DNA of 64,000 nt from Auanema rhodensis (GCA_964057225.1 OZ059896.1:18162501-18226500), one strand, 5' to 3'; counted from the first letter of the stretch, positions 12,284 to 25,199 are shown. Made by a program: numbers and translations. The notes: generated by a model not told the origin, from the letters alone.

Positions 12284-12502
12284 TCAAAGACGGTATTATG
12301 TATCCGTATTTTACTGTCCGATACTCAATGAATGCTAACTGGTATTTCTGGGATTATTTGTTTCTTAATACTAACTGTGTACATAAAACATGGGCTTAAT
12401 ATGGATTTCTCTTATGCTTGGGTTTCATTCCCCTTTTTGTTTATTATTATTTTGCCTGTCACTTTTGGCTTGACAGATGCGGTTTTAATTGTTCGGTTTA
12501 AG

Positions 12503-12876
12503 ATGAGTGCCAACGACTTTTACTATTCTGCTAAGTACGAAGACGATGAATTTGAGTATCGTCATGTTCATGTTACCAAGGTGATATCTACTCTCATCAC
12601 TACTATATGATGGATCCTTTTAGGAGGTAGCTAAGTTGATCCCAAAGAATAGACTCATGTCAGAGTCAGAGTGGAGAAGTTTGGGTATTCAACAGGTACA
12701 ATAGAAAAAAACCATGAAAAAGCGGGCTATTCACCTAATATTTTTAGTCTCCTGGCTGGATACATTATATGATCCATTCTCCAGAAAGACATGTCCTCCT
12801 GTTTCGACGCCCTCTGCCTAACGCTCAGATTCCCGACAAGAAGAGAGGAAAACAGACAATCTCTAACTGTGCATAG
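12503..12876 (+). CDS. cks-1: Cyclin-dependent kinase regulatory subunit, copy 2 (CKS1 paralogue)
   Basis: Tandem duplicate of the gene 220 bp upstream with the same two intron positions. It opens [20 protein letters not shown], continues with [19 protein letters not shown] and [20 protein letters not shown], and has a longer basic tail ([14 protein letters not shown]). Copies differ mainly at both ends, in the hinge (HSPERH against HGPERH) and by conservative changes, so both look functional. An in-frame upstream ATG at 12332 would add a hydrophobic extension. I reject it because the ATG at 12503 aligns exactly with copy 1 and with CKS1 proteins. Confidence 0.95.
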
Positions 12877-13059
12877 GTTATTAATAGCTTTACTCAATTT
12901 TATCCGTTTTACAAGTTATAATTTTATTCATGTACATTTTTCTTACATTTTTGATTATCTTCTGATAACAAATTGAGATATGATTTACTATAAATAAAGT
13001 TTAAGGCTTTCACAAACTCCGTAAAAAAAATCAACGACTAGATTTATGAGCTAGATATT

Positions 13060-16000
13060 TCAATTTTGTTTATTTTGTGATTGACCCTCTGATGGTCCAA
13101 ATATGGTTTTCAGTTGTTCCCATGCACGTTTTTCTTCTTGCCTGTCTCTTCTCATCACCGTTTGCTGATGTTCATCGTCCTCTGAAAGGAGAGACGACCG
13201 ACTGCTTACTCCTTCCGCTCCACTATGAATTGAGTCATTGTGAATTCCAGCCATCAATTCGCTTCTAAAATGTATAAGTTGAGATTTGATTATTATTAAA
13301 TGAACAATTAGAACAGAAAACATAATAACATAAAGTCTATAATCTAGTTTGGCTTAAGATCTTCTGTGTACGTACGTGTTAAGAGCGACTCAGACAATTT
13401 AAAATTTAGTAAGACTGATCTGTCTTTTTATAAATGCTTTTAGTTTAGGACAGTTAGTGACGGAAGTACAAGAGCATGCCATATTAATTGCAACCCTGTT
13501 TCCTACATACAGCCATGCTACACACAGTGTCGGACCTACTGAGCTTCCGATACCTAGACGTATTCCTGTATGAACTTCTGACGCGCACAGTACTAAAGAA
13601 AGCTTAGGCATATCAAACCAAAATAACCAAAAAATAAATCTCAGAACTTAGAAATATCATATGTCATTCATGTAAATCCTACCTTCCGTTAGTACTGGAG
13701 TGTCGACTCAATGATACCGAAGGAGGCTCTAAAAGGTTTTCAGTACTACCCCTACGACTGCTTCCTATGCGGGATTCAGTGCTGTCAGCATCAGATGCAT
13801 CCTCGGCTTGATCGTTGTCATTTTCATTGAAGCATACGGACGGCGCATTTGAAGACTGATCGATATCAATATCACCCTCTGTTTCAACTGAAATAGTAAG
13901 GTATATAAGTTTATACCTACAAAAACAAGCATTGTTTACCAAGATCCATTCCCGATAAGCTTTCCATTAGCCATTTATGATCCGAATTCAGCTCATTTGC
14001 CATAACAACAGATCTTAAATAAAGGTGTGAATTTAAAATGAACTGTAGCTTTCTCACCTCCTCTTTTGCTCAGCTATGTTTGAACTGCAGACCATTGTCG
14101 CTTTAGGCGTTATATCATTCAAGTAATCATTGAGATCGCCGTCTTCGCCTTCTTCATCCTCTTCTTGCAAAGTCATAGCTTTTTTCTAAAAAACAAAAAC
14201 TAAAAAACTAAAGAAATTATTTTTTTGACTTTATCTGTTTTTATTCCTGGTACATTAGCACCAAAAGCTTTGAGGGTTTCAATTAAAAGGCGAATCATTG
14301 TCCAATCTCCAAGGGTGATCTGTGATAATATCCATGAGCACAGTCACATCTTTAAAACAATGAAATACCGCTAAAGCTTCTCTGACATCAGTCAAATTGC
14401 AAGTGGTCAACACAAGCCCGCTAAGGTTTAGTTCATAGAACTTCGAGAGAATCATGTCAAGCCGTCCTTTAGCAATATCTAAAAGTTTTAAAAGGCGGCA
14501 TATATCTTCAACAGACATCTCAACCAATGGTATGGAAACTGTCGACCATGTTTTTTCATCCTCAAAATTTTAAAATATCTATTGAAATAAAAGATAAACA
14601 ACTCTGAAAAGATGTTGGGCATTAGGAGGTAACACTATGAGTCCGAAGCCCATGTCAGCAACAGGATCAATCTGACCTTGTCTTTTATCTAAAGCAATGT
14701 AATACAATCATATTAATTAAAGAGCGTTACCTTTAATAAGCTTTCTTAAATAAGGATCTAAGTTACTTGTACATGGTACAAATTTTTTGATATGTCCAAC
14801 ACTGAGTTGTTCAGAATATGGAATAGCTGACGAGGTAAGGAATGCCTAAATTACAAAAACTATTAGAAATATGTAGAATCCAAATTACTTCAAAGTTGTT
14901 TGAGTTTCTATCAATTTCAATAAGTGGATCCTTCCGAGGAATTGTATCTTTAAGTTGCATATAAATCTATAAACGATTATGTTTTCAAAGGTCGATTAAA
15001 ACTGTAGAACCTCTGCTAAAGTGACATTGTTATTTGATATATCTAAAGCTCTATCAATGAGCCAACACATGCGTGCTGGCCATTGTTCCAACAAAGAAAT
15101 CCAATGACCCAAAGAAAGCCAGGAAAATTCTATTTCGAAAGCTCTCATCAAGCGCCCTGATAAGGTTAAAGAGTTGACAATCCGTCTGATGGATCTTGGA
15201 TTCATATTGGAAAAATAGTCATCAGTCAATGTTTCTCCAATATTTTTAGATGGATTAACAACAGTTTGCTAAAAAAAATTTGTGAGCATTCATTAATATA
15301 AATAAAATATTCACCTTTCTACTTTGTCGGCCATCAGCTTCGCGAAGAGAAAGGTGAGAACCATGAAATGTTTCTTGTCTACGGAATCGTTCTTTCCACT
15401 CAGCCATTGATTCACGTTTATCCTTAACAAGATAATCTGAATAAAGATACTGAGAAATAGTAAAACCTTTAGAGTCCTTTGTAGTTGACGTAATGCCGTA
15501 TTATGTAAGAAAAATGGCATATTGATGATATTCTTTAGATAATCATAACCAGTTAATTCGGTTCCTGGAAAGTAATTATATAGTAAGATACTATATTTAT
15601 ATTTATATTACCAGCAAGGGCGGATTGCATGCTATGATTAATAGCTGAAATAATAATATGTGGATCGACCGCAATAATTGAGATTATTGGTCGATCTTGT
15701 CTAGCCGAGAATAACAGTTCAATCGCATCTAATGTTTGCACCATGCGTTCCTAGTATACAACGTTAAAACTCAAAACGATTCTTATAACAAACCTGTTCA
15801 CAATTATCTAAACCATCTACTATCACAACTAATCTTGTTTGACTCTGAGTGAATGCATCTAAAGAACGAACCATTTCTGCTAACAGATCAACCTAAAACA
15901 CAATTTGATATTTTTGTTATTATATATTGATAAATACCTCATTTTGCAAATTTTGCATCAAACCTTCTAGTTTCAAAGTACTAACAACTTGAGAAGATTT

Positions 16001-19000
16001 ATTTACACGTCTCCGAGGAATGTTGGTCCAACCATATCTTACAACTAATATTAAAGGATATAAGCAAATTGCTCCATATAAAGCAAGAAATGCAACTCCT
16101 AATGTTAAATATCTGAAGTAAAGCTCATAAAGAAAAAATCTGAATGGAAACCTACATTGTATCAGATGGATCTCTAGGGCTGAAAAGCCAATATGAAAGA
16201 AAACTTTCTCCAACTAGTAAAATGATGAAGGCTATCCCAGCCAAAAGAATTACGGGAAATCCTAGAATTCTCCGAACTCCACCATGTTGACCAGCTAAAC
16301 ATAATATTTTTCATAAAAAAGAATTGCACCATATAAGAGATTACGTTTAGTTCTTCTTACAGCAGTAAACATTCTAACAGGCAAAATTCCGTAATGTTGT
16401 TCTGCTGCTTCCATTAATGTAGTGATAATTTTAGTTAAAGCTTGTTCACCACCGATTGAGGAAAGACGATGATAGTCAGCAAAAAGAAAGCTGCAAAGTA
16501 CTTGAACTACTTACGAAGAAATGATAGATACTGACCTAACGGGATTTGAAGACATGTCGGCTTCTTCTTGAAGAGGAGCATGCAAAGTGAAAACATTCCA
16601 AAGAAGACGAACATGACTGAATGCTTTAGCTACTTTAGATGCAATAGACATAGCCGGTGCATATGGTTTATGTTCACTACCATACCATAAAAGTGCTAGA
16701 ACAAAGATGCATTTCAGTTAGTTAAAGTGATAATATTAAATACCATATGTAACGACAATAGTGAGTCCTAGGGTCAGTCCAACAACCCATACAGCGATAT
16801 ACCAAGCTAAACTACCACTAATAGCAACTGTAGTGGCTACAGTTGAGGTTACGATAACACAAGAAAACATGGCATAGAATATGAAAAGAAACGATAGTCT
16901 AGAAAATAAAGAAAATTTATTGTCAATTCCCCTGAGAACTTCTAACCTCAATCTAGCCCCCTCGGTCCATCTGCGAGAGAATGTAATCATAGCATCTTTA
17001 AGCTTAGAAAGCAAAATCGATTTTCCAGATCCCCATTTAGCATAAAGGCCAATAGTCAAGGGAAGTGATAACGAAGGCTCACAAACTAAAAGAAGTAAAA
17101 AACATGCTTAACGATGGTGTACGGTTAGTCGTATTTACCAATGTCTGCTATAACATTACTATATATATCATATCCCATCATACTATCCATTTGCTGATCA
17201 GCTTGTTTAGGACCATACAAAAGAGGCAAAATAGGTTGAGGATTTTCTATATCTATCGAATAAGCAGTTTGACCCAAGTTATTTGGACGATAAAGCAGCC
17301 TCTTATCACTCACAGGTGCATTTTCTAAACATCAAAATCAAAAACAAAAAATAGTGAATGTTAACCAAGCAATGCTTGAGCAAGACGACGACTTCTTGCT
17401 CGTAAGGCTAGATGTAGCGCATTGTCGCCATTATTATCCGTAGGTGATAGTTTAGATCCAGCACGTCGAAGAAGCATTACTAGCGCTACATGCCTAGATT
17501 TAACAGCCCTAATCAAAGGTGTTTCTCCATCCTAAAAGTGACACACCATCATGAATAGTTCGAGCAAGTTGCTTTCAAGTACTTTATTTTTTATTTCCAA
17601 ATTAGGTTTTCTCTCAATAATCATACTGGCCATATCCACAAAAGATTTATCAATTGCTAAATGAAGAGGGGTCCGACTGTCCTAAAAATACATCGTAAAT
17701 TATATGATAATAAGTTCACAACAAACCGAATCTTTACAATTGACATCAGCGAATCTGTCTAATAACATCTTTACAATAGGTATACTTCCAGATCGTACAG
17801 CACTAGTCAAAATCCAGTTTCCAAACCTGGATAAAGCAATGCAATATTCGGAAATTCAGAAACAAATATAGTATTACCTATCGCACTGATTCACAAAAGC
17901 TCCTGCATTAATAAGTGATTCACAAATTGCAACATATCCCTCACGTGCTGCAATACCCAGAGCTGATAACCCATTCTGGATATATTTTAAATTGAAGATT
18001 CTTGTAGAGTAAAATCAATTTTACCTGATCAACTACATTAATATTAGGTTCTCTAGTTAACAGTAAGTCAACAACACCCTGATAATTCCCTCTTGTAGCG
18101 AGCATGAGAGCAGTAGAAGAATACTGAAAACTTTTAACATTTACTTCAGTATTAATTGAACTATTTTAACCATCCCCACAGCATCGACTTCTCCACCAGC
18201 ATTTAATAATAATTGAACAATAGGGTAGTGGCCTTTACGAGAAGCCCAAATAAGTGCTGTACTTCCGAACTTATCGCAGGCATTTACCTAGAAGTGACCA
18301 CCTTCTTATAGAGTTATAGTGAATATATTCATTACTTGAGCATCAAATTGTAATAATTTTTCAACAATATTTGTGAAACCTCTTCCAGACGCAACAATTA
18401 AAGGTGTTAAACCATCTTCCTCGTCAATTAAATTAACATGAGCCTTAAATTGAAACTTGTACTAGTGATATTAATCTGGTTAACCCTGCCCTATATTTCA
18501 ATAGAACAGAAACAACTTCTCCGTGGTTTTTATACACAGCCCACATTAAAGGACTCCATCCCATCTAAATTATAAAAATACTTTCTTTTTTTTTCGAGCA
18601 ATTACCAAATCTGGTAAATCAACAACTGCTCCATTTTCCAGCAAAATGTTAACAACATCAGCATAGCCTTTTTGTGCAGCATTGAGAAGAGCACTCCATC
18701 CTTCCTATATTTTTATACATTGGTTTCATTCACAGGATATTCTTTATAACTCAGAAAATATCTTACATTATCTGTTTCATCTATTATTTCCGTATCTTGA
18801 GCCAACACTTTGACTGCAGGGATATTATTGACTCGAGCAGCAACGATTAATAAGGTCTCCCCAGTCTAAAGAGATGAAATGAGTAAAGTGGATTATGCGG
18901 AAGATAGTCCTTGTCGAGCGAATGAAATGAAATATCCTTTTTAAATTGCGTAAGTAATCACATAATAAGAACAATTATAATTATTTTTGCAATATCTAAC

Positions 19001-19387
19001 TGTTTTTTTTTGATTTTCTTCAAACCCGAAAGTTTATACTCATAACAGCATCAATTTAAACAATGCAAAAAACTGAATTGTTCACAACTTCTCGGAAAGA
19101 TAGATGGAGCAGGTTTCATTTAGCCGACGAACGGAACAAACATTACCGAATTTCGTAGAGAAGTGATTTCAGTATTGAGAGGAAAAGTCTCAAAAAGTCC
19201 ATTTTCTATCTAAAATAGGTTGTTAGAATAAAAAGTTTAATTTTTTTTCGAATTTATATCAAAAGACCTTTTCAAATAAATCTGCAATCTGCATACTATT
19301 CATGGTTACTGGCAGAGCCGAAGCTACAGCAAATGCGCTGCCGGCCGCCTCAATCCAGTGTGGCTTTCGATTGCCGGCTTGGACCAT
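13060..19387 (-). CDS. kidins220: KIDINS220/ARMS orthologue (ankyrin repeats + KAP NTPase membrane scaffold)
   Basis: Large neuronal scaffold downstream of neurotrophin and ephrin receptors in vertebrates. Roughly 1,400-1,500 residues in about 28 short exons. Order on the minus strand: about 11 ankyrin repeats (exons ~18,900-17,340); the junction [20 protein letters not shown] and [13 protein letters not shown]; Walker [12 protein letters not shown] (~17,040); paired membrane helices (~16,900-16,750 and ~16,250-16,060); Walker B-like [13 protein letters not shown] (~15,810); [20 protein letters not shown]; then [20 protein letters not shown] and a SAM-like block near 14,500-14,280 ([17 protein letters not shown]). 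A Ser-rich acidic tail ends in QSQNKQN, with no C-terminal PDZ ligand of the vertebrate ESIL type. Starts: ATG 19303 ([12 protein letters not shown]) or the in-frame ATG 19387, which adds 28 residues. I list the longer frame because this 5' stretch is open and GC-rich, but the choice is uncertain. Confidence 0.92.
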
Positions 19388-19500
19388 TGTTAGCTTTCCG
19401 GATGAAGCTGCCAGTGCCGCAGGGCTTTCGTTTCAGGACTCCTTTTGCGCGTATGAGCTGGTCCCACGGCTCAGTTTGTCGAGTCGTCCGTCGTTTTTAT
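19303..19500. other. GC-rich island at the 5' end of kidins220
   Basis: About 200 bp with far higher GC content than the surrounding DNA. The 84 bases next to ATG 19303 stay open on the minus strand back to ATG 19387 (start [20 protein letters not shown]), with an in-frame stop further upstream. Could be a GC-rich first exon, promoter or CpG-like element. Confidence 0.6.
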
Positions 19501-20685
19501 ACAATTTACAATAAATTCGTTTGAAAAACTGTAAATATTACTTAAAGTAAAGCAGTTATAATATATTTTTCTTTTGCTATTATTATAAACGTTAATATAA
19601 AAAATGTCAATTGTTGATTCAACATAAAAAATTATACATACATGATTTTGCTTCATTATATCTGACATAAAACAGAAACTGAGAGAAATGGGAGGAAATG
19701 ATAAAGATGTGATTGAGGTGAACACGAGTTGTGCGGACGGAAAATAGCGTAAATACAAGATCGCAAGCAGATTAATGGAATTTCATTGATGCTCTCTGGC
19801 TAGCATCATTGCGTTCTCTACTCCTATGAATGAGAAAAGATGATGATGATGATTTGAATAAGAAGAGAGGGGAAGAGCCCAATTTTATGAAATTACTGGG
19901 TTATATCGAGTAGTCACAATGCTGCATTTCATCGACAATGGTTGCTTGTCGTATACTGAATTGAGCTAGAAAAATAACATTCAAGGAAATTGATGTTTTT
20001 GAAGTTTTTGTAGTGGCAAATGAATTTGTAAATGATCCCAGTTACTTTTCTTCATCAAAAAGTGCAAAATATTGAAACAGATGGTAAGATAACACAAAGA
20101 AAGCGAGAGAAGACTGCAACATTAAAAGAAACGAAAGAAAAGATAGAATAGTATACATATAGACAACGAGAGAAATTATGAATGAACAGCAATCTTTTCA
20201 TTTCTTCGACGAGTGAACGAGTGTCAGCGTTGATTAGAAAAAAAGTTTAGTTTAGAATAACTGAGCTATTCGGTATTTGAGTAACATTTCAAGAATAAGA
20301 GAAAAGAATCATGATGCGAGAACTAATATGATTTCCGCCTCTTGATGTCGCCCTCTTTACTCTTCGTAAACGAACCTATAGGCTCTTGCCCACATAAATG
20401 CATGAACATCATTGCGGTAGCATTAACCTGACTGCTTGTAAGACTACCTATCATTTATGATAGGAACTAATATTGCAGATCAATTTTAATTGATAAGACA
20501 AACTCAACGATTCGCCTGTCTACCTTCTTACTATTGGCAAGTCAGAAAGTTATAATCAAATAAAAATTTACATATAAAACTAGAATAATTTATACTAAAA
20601 AGTTTACTTTAATCACAGTATATCGAGTGTAATAACAATGCAGATTAGGCTAAATAGCGTTAAATACGCAAAACAGTTCAATAAT
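19501..20685. other. AT-rich intergenic, nothing recognised
   Basis: Between the kidins220 5' end and the 3' end of the FKBP gene. It contains a short GAT/ATG trinucleotide run near 19,838-19,853. No convincing exon or RNA gene was seen. Confidence 0.6.
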
Positions 20686-21240
20686 TTAAAGATCAGTGTT
20701 ACGATCAATTTTCATGAGTTCTACATCAAAGCGGAGAACGGAGTTTCCTAAAAAAATGAATAAAAAGCTGTTTCAAAATACAGCAACGCTTATACTCACC
20801 TGGGATCTTGGGAGGAGCTCCACGCTCTCCGTAACCAAGATGGGGAGGGATAGTAAGTATACGACGTTCTCCAACGCACATTCCCATGAGTCCTTGGTCC
20901 CAACCCTTAATCACCTGAAATATTTCTAAGTGAATAATCGTTATTTTGACATTTCCTTCATACTTGACCCATTCCTAAAGTGAAAGTGAATTCTTGATTA
21001 CGAGTGCGGCTAGAATCGAACTCAGTTCCATCAAGGAGAGTTCCTGTGTAGTGCATATGGAGAAGATCACCTTTTCTATAATTTGAACTTTTTGTTAATA
21101 ATAATAATGGCTAATGGTAACCTTGATTTCACATCGCAGTTTTCAGCTCTGGTTTTGATACCAATTTGCAACTTATCTGCCTTCTTTTCAGCAGAAACGA
21201 AACCAATAATAACTACGGCCAATACGAAACCCCACTTCAT
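20686..21240 (-). CDS. FK506-binding protein, secretory/ER type (FKBP2-like PPIase)
   Basis: Peptidyl-prolyl cis-trans isomerase. A cleavable signal peptide is visible ([17 protein letters not shown]). It is followed by [19 protein letters not shown] and a single FKBP domain: [80 protein letters not shown]. The YTG, FD, VIKGWD and GYG residues that build the FK506 pocket are all present. About 135 residues, as for FKBP2/FKBP13. The C-terminus NTDL resembles a weak KDEL-like ER-retention tail. The ATG at 21240 is preceded by TTTTTTCAG and eight bases. Three short introns. It lies 345 bp downstream of the HMG-box gene on the same strand and may share its transcript. Confidence 0.94.
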
Positions 21241-21585
21241 GATTCTTACTGAAAAAAGTGTTATGACTCAGAAATGACGTACTCATAGTATCATATGAAG
21301 AAAAAAAATCATGAAGAGACAAGGATGAATGGTGGTCAACCAGTGGGTGTCAAAAAAATCGATACCTGTAAGGTAAACTGATAGAAAGGGCTTTATTCGG
21401 AAGAGGTTTAAACCAAAAACTATATATATAAGATAAAAGACGAATGAAATAATTATTACACGACATGTAAAGTGAAATGATGATCAAAATATAAGGCACA
21501 AATATGGAGTTTTCGATGAGGTAGATCAAAGTATGTCATTGGCTAAAAAACTAATAATGAAAAACATTTTAATGATAAAGAACTG

Positions 21586-22428
21586 TTATTCGGTTCGATT
21601 GTCTTTAGAGCCCGATTCACTCTGGCGCTGCTTCCACAGTTCAAGTTCTCGTTGATAAGTAGACCTAAGCTCTTCAGACCTTTTGACATACTTCTAAAAA
21701 ACGATACTAAGTTTTTTTTAATGTGGTAGAAACAAATTCACCTCCTTTTCCGGAGTAGATAGAACATCCCATTTCTCTTTGAGGCTCTTAGCAACATCGG
21801 ATACAGGACTGACTTTCTGCCCCGCAGCCTTCAACTTAGCGAACTCATCCTTTACAAAGAGAGAATAGCTATTCAATGGCAAGTCTGGGTGATTTGTCTT
21901 TTGCCAATACTGAATGATCAAGGTTTTGATCAAAGGTTAATCACGATATACTAAACCTCTCGTTTCTCCTTCCTCATTTTGCGCTTAGACTTCTCTTCTT
22001 TTCCCTGCTTTGATGCAGCTATCAACTTTTCTTGCTCCTCTTCCGAAAGCTGCTTGAACTGAGAAACTTTCTCGTCAAAAATACTTCTTGACTTATCGGC
22101 GTAGACCTTGAACACCGCTTACGGTTACATTCGTATCGAGTGACTTCCTACCTTCTTCTCTTGTTCGGTGAGGCTATTCCATTTGGCAGCAAAAAGCTTA
22201 CTAACTTCCCCCACTTTAGTACCCTTTACTGGTGGATTGGTTTGGTACTGCTCCTTGATAAAAACAGCATAAGGACTTACTCGAAAGCCAGTAACCGGAA
22301 GTTTAGTAGAGGCTTTCTCTAGCCTGTAATCCCAATTGAAGTGATTCCAAGTATAAAATTACTTACGTAGATTTGCTAAGAGAAACAGTAAATAACCGCT
22401 TGGAAACGGAATTCAAAACACTATTCAT
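21586..22428 (-). CDS. hmg-5: mitochondrial transcription factor A-like protein, two HMG boxes (TFAM/HMG-5)
   Basis: Packages mitochondrial DNA and supports its transcription. About 225 residues in five exons. The basic, hydroxylated N-terminus (MNSVLNSVSKRLFTVSLSKS) looks like a mitochondrial targeting peptide. HMG box 1 runs from GFRVSPYAVFIKEQYQ through GEVSKLFAAKWNSLTEQEKK to YADKSRSIFDEKV. A basic linker (KQGKEEKSKRKMRKE) follows. HMG box 2 includes LPLNSYSLFVKDEFAKLKAA and DVAKSLKEKWDVLSTPEKE. The short tail ends in SKDNRTE. The start ATG abuts GTTTCAG, an ideal trans-splice acceptor. One intron ends in TTCAAG. A nuclear HMG-box protein is the alternative, but the targeting peptide and two-box layout favour TFAM/HMG-5. 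Confidence 0.85.
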
Positions 22429-23549
22429 CTGAAACATTATAAATTCAAATTAGATTACAACTTCTGGAGTAAATTAAGAATTTCAAAAGTCATGCAATAG
22501 AATGGTAGAACTATGCACCAATAATACACCAGATTTGCGTAAACAGTTTTGTCGTGTTGGTTCACAATGCGAAATATTATCATCATTTAATTAAGAGTAT
22601 TTATAATGAAAATAAAACAAAAACTTCATTTTTATGTTTAATTCTTGGACATTCTAACACATTTATAGATCAATGAACAAAAATCATATATTTTTTTATG
22701 TTTTTTTCTGAACGGCTGTTCAATCAGTATTAGCAATTAGAAAAGTTAAGATTCAGAGAAAAATTGATTCTTTCAAATTAGAAGCTTTAAAGCAATTAAG
22801 TTGAGAACACGTATCGTTTCTATGAGATGATAAAAAGAAATGTCATGAATGGTCTTAATAAAAATAAAATAATGTGGAAAAAGTTCCTTTAGCCTAACAC
22901 GCGATACACCGAGTTGGACGTGTCAAACATTCGTTGGAAAAAATTCTAGGATCAAAGCAATTAAACACAACCGATTTCTGCGTACAATAGAAAAAATATT
23001 GAAGACTTGCTTGGCTAAAATCCAGAAATTCTTCGCGCCTTGTGAACTATTCAAATTCTAATTATTATGTAAACAAACTGTCTTTCCAATTGACTTTTTG
23101 TGAACGTAATATATCATATTTAAATTTTTTAGTTATTAAAATAGTGAATTATGTTGACTTGATGATGTATATTCGATAAGTATTGCTCTTATTTGTTTAT
23201 CTTATCTTTGTTAAATACCAAATGGATAGAATAGACTTTTTTAGTATACAGATTAATAATTTGTAGGTCATCCAATGCTCACTATATAATCTAAATATGT
23301 AAACTTTTTTTCTAATAGGGTTACTTCTGGGAAAATATACAGAAAACAGAGACGAAACTTTTGTTGAAATCTAAGCAGCATTGAGATCATAAACATGACT
23401 ATCAGAGCCATAAATGGGTAACATTCGTACAATTATCTATGAAACAACAATAATTTTTATTTCTTTCTTAACCCGAAAGAAACCAAAATTTGAGATCGTA
23501 ATCCAAATATGCTTCGAAGTATATTCCACTAAGAAAGGATTCCAATAGA
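22429..23549. other. AT-rich intergenic, nothing recognised
   Basis: Upstream of the HMG-box gene on the minus strand. No convincing coding, RNA or repeat signal. Confidence 0.6.
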
Positions 23550-23714
23550 TTATTTCGTCTTTTCCACTGATTGTTGAGGTGTAGCAGTTTTCTTGTCATT
23601 TTTCTTATTGGAAGGTGTTCTGAATACATTATTATTTTAAGAAAGAAAAGTTGTAACTTACTTCTGCTTTCTCACTGTCATAAATTTTCGCAGGAAAGAT
23701 ATGTGTAAAATCAT
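23550..23714 (-). CDS. possible two-exon micro-gene, lysine-rich tail
   Basis: Reads MILHISFLRKFMTVRKQ across a 44-nt GT-AG intron (ends TATTCAG) into TPSNKKNDKKTATPQQSVEK and a stop. About 40 residues. It could be a small independent gene or the last two exons of an unseen one. No family recognised. Confidence 0.3.
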
Positions 23715-24183
23715 GCTGATATCATAAAAGTAATCTATCTAAAGAAGTTAATAAAGACTTTTTTTTAAAAACATATGAATAAAAAAGAAGCATATTCTTC
23801 TATGAAGTTTATGTAGCATGAAAAAGTAAAAACGACGAGTAGAAACAAGCTATCTATGGCGAGGAAACGATTCATTCCAGAGGCGGGAAGGAAATTTCGT
23901 CAATATTGAATCAAATGTGAATCTAATTGTCATTTAATGAAATTATGGTTTGTTTTAGAAACGATTCCAACTCTTCTACCTCCTTCATTTCATTTGTTTT
24001 GCCGGAAATTGTGATAGAGATTTTTTGTGAAAAAGCTATTTTTCATAGTTGCATAATGTAGCATTTCTGATTTTGAATAGTTTAGATGAAAATCATTTTT
24101 TGAAGAAGTCTGAAGAGAGATCTAATAATATTTTACGATGTTCTTTGATGTTAACTCAGAATCTTTATACTAGCTGAGTAATC

Positions 24184-24669
24184 TTAATTGCTAACAATAA
24201 TAGAGAAGATTCTGATTATCTTCCAAGAAACCTCTACCGGATACCGGAAAACATCTTTGCGTATGGGGAAAGCAAAGAAAACATGGACATAAGGCAAATT
24301 CTCAGCTGTTATGTTGAGTTTCTGTCTTGCTGTCTGAAAATTTAAATGGCTGATAGGCTCAGGCAATGAAATCGAATCGACGAGTGTGACTCTGTAATCC
24401 CATCGTTTGAGTAATGACCGGACGTGTTCCATTCCAGGAGTTACAGATCGAAAAATTCAGCACAACGTTTCAAATATGTCAATCTTTTGGACAATGTGCA
24501 TTCTTTTTGCAAAGTTGATAAGTATATCAAAGTTTCTGTTTTGTACAACAGTTCTCTCATACGGGAACAAAATATTGAGAGAAAACCAATTAAGTTGTTC
24601 TGTAGGAATAAAGCTGCATCCGTGCACAGAGTTAAACATGATTAAAGCACATCTGAATCTGATTATCAA
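24184..24669 (-). CDS. unrecognised coding-like frame (possible gene or pseudogene)
   Basis: A single minus-strand frame stays open for about 150 codons except for one TGA near 24,459. Segments such as FIPTEQLNWFSLNILFPYER, INFAKRMHIVQKIDIFET and RVTLVDSISLPEPISHLNFQ look protein-like. A GT-AG intron (donor GTTGTG after IFET, acceptor GATTACAG before VTLVDS) would remove the TGA and keep the frame, so the gene may be intact. Another open stretch on the same strand at 24,847-25,029 could be an upstream exon. No family was recognised. Confidence 0.35.
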
Positions 24670-25199
24670 AGTCTATTTGTTTTGTTCCAGAATGGTTTTT
24701 TAAATTAGCGTTTCAGAAGTGATTTCTAGTCTGAGAGTTTCACCTTTAACATTTTTAATCTAATTTTTAAGCTTTTTTGCTTCGGTTACTCTCTTAGATC
24801 AAAAGTTCAGTAAATCTAAGAAGTACATTGGTTGTTGCTCAAAGCTTCAATCCACTGCTGAATGTATGAGAGTATTTCTAGTAAACCAAGATGAACAACT
24901 TAGAATGGAATAGAACCAGATGAACATTTCTCTATAACGAGATCTCAGCCACAATGTTGTGTTCTCGTTAAGATTAAACCTTTGCCAACTTGAGCAGCAT
25001 AATATTTGTGAAAGAACGGAATAATTCATACAAAGGTCGAAATCAATAAAGCTAAATTCCTTATATGGTGAAAGACGAGACGATTTGATGAATAAGTTAG
25101 ATACAATGTGTGGGAGAACATGAACTGATCATTATATTCTTTAACTTAACCTTCATTCAAACACATTGTGTCAAGTTATGCTGATTATTACACAGAAAT

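Noticed and set aside
12332-12502. In-frame N-terminal hydrophobic extension of CKS1 copy 2
   Set aside because: CKS1 proteins are soluble. The ATG at 12503 aligns with copy 1 and with the family, so the upstream part is untranslated sequence.
13060-13323. Separate short gene at the kidins220 3' end
   Set aside because: The frame continues the Ser-rich tail of kidins220 through normal short introns, so it is its last exon.
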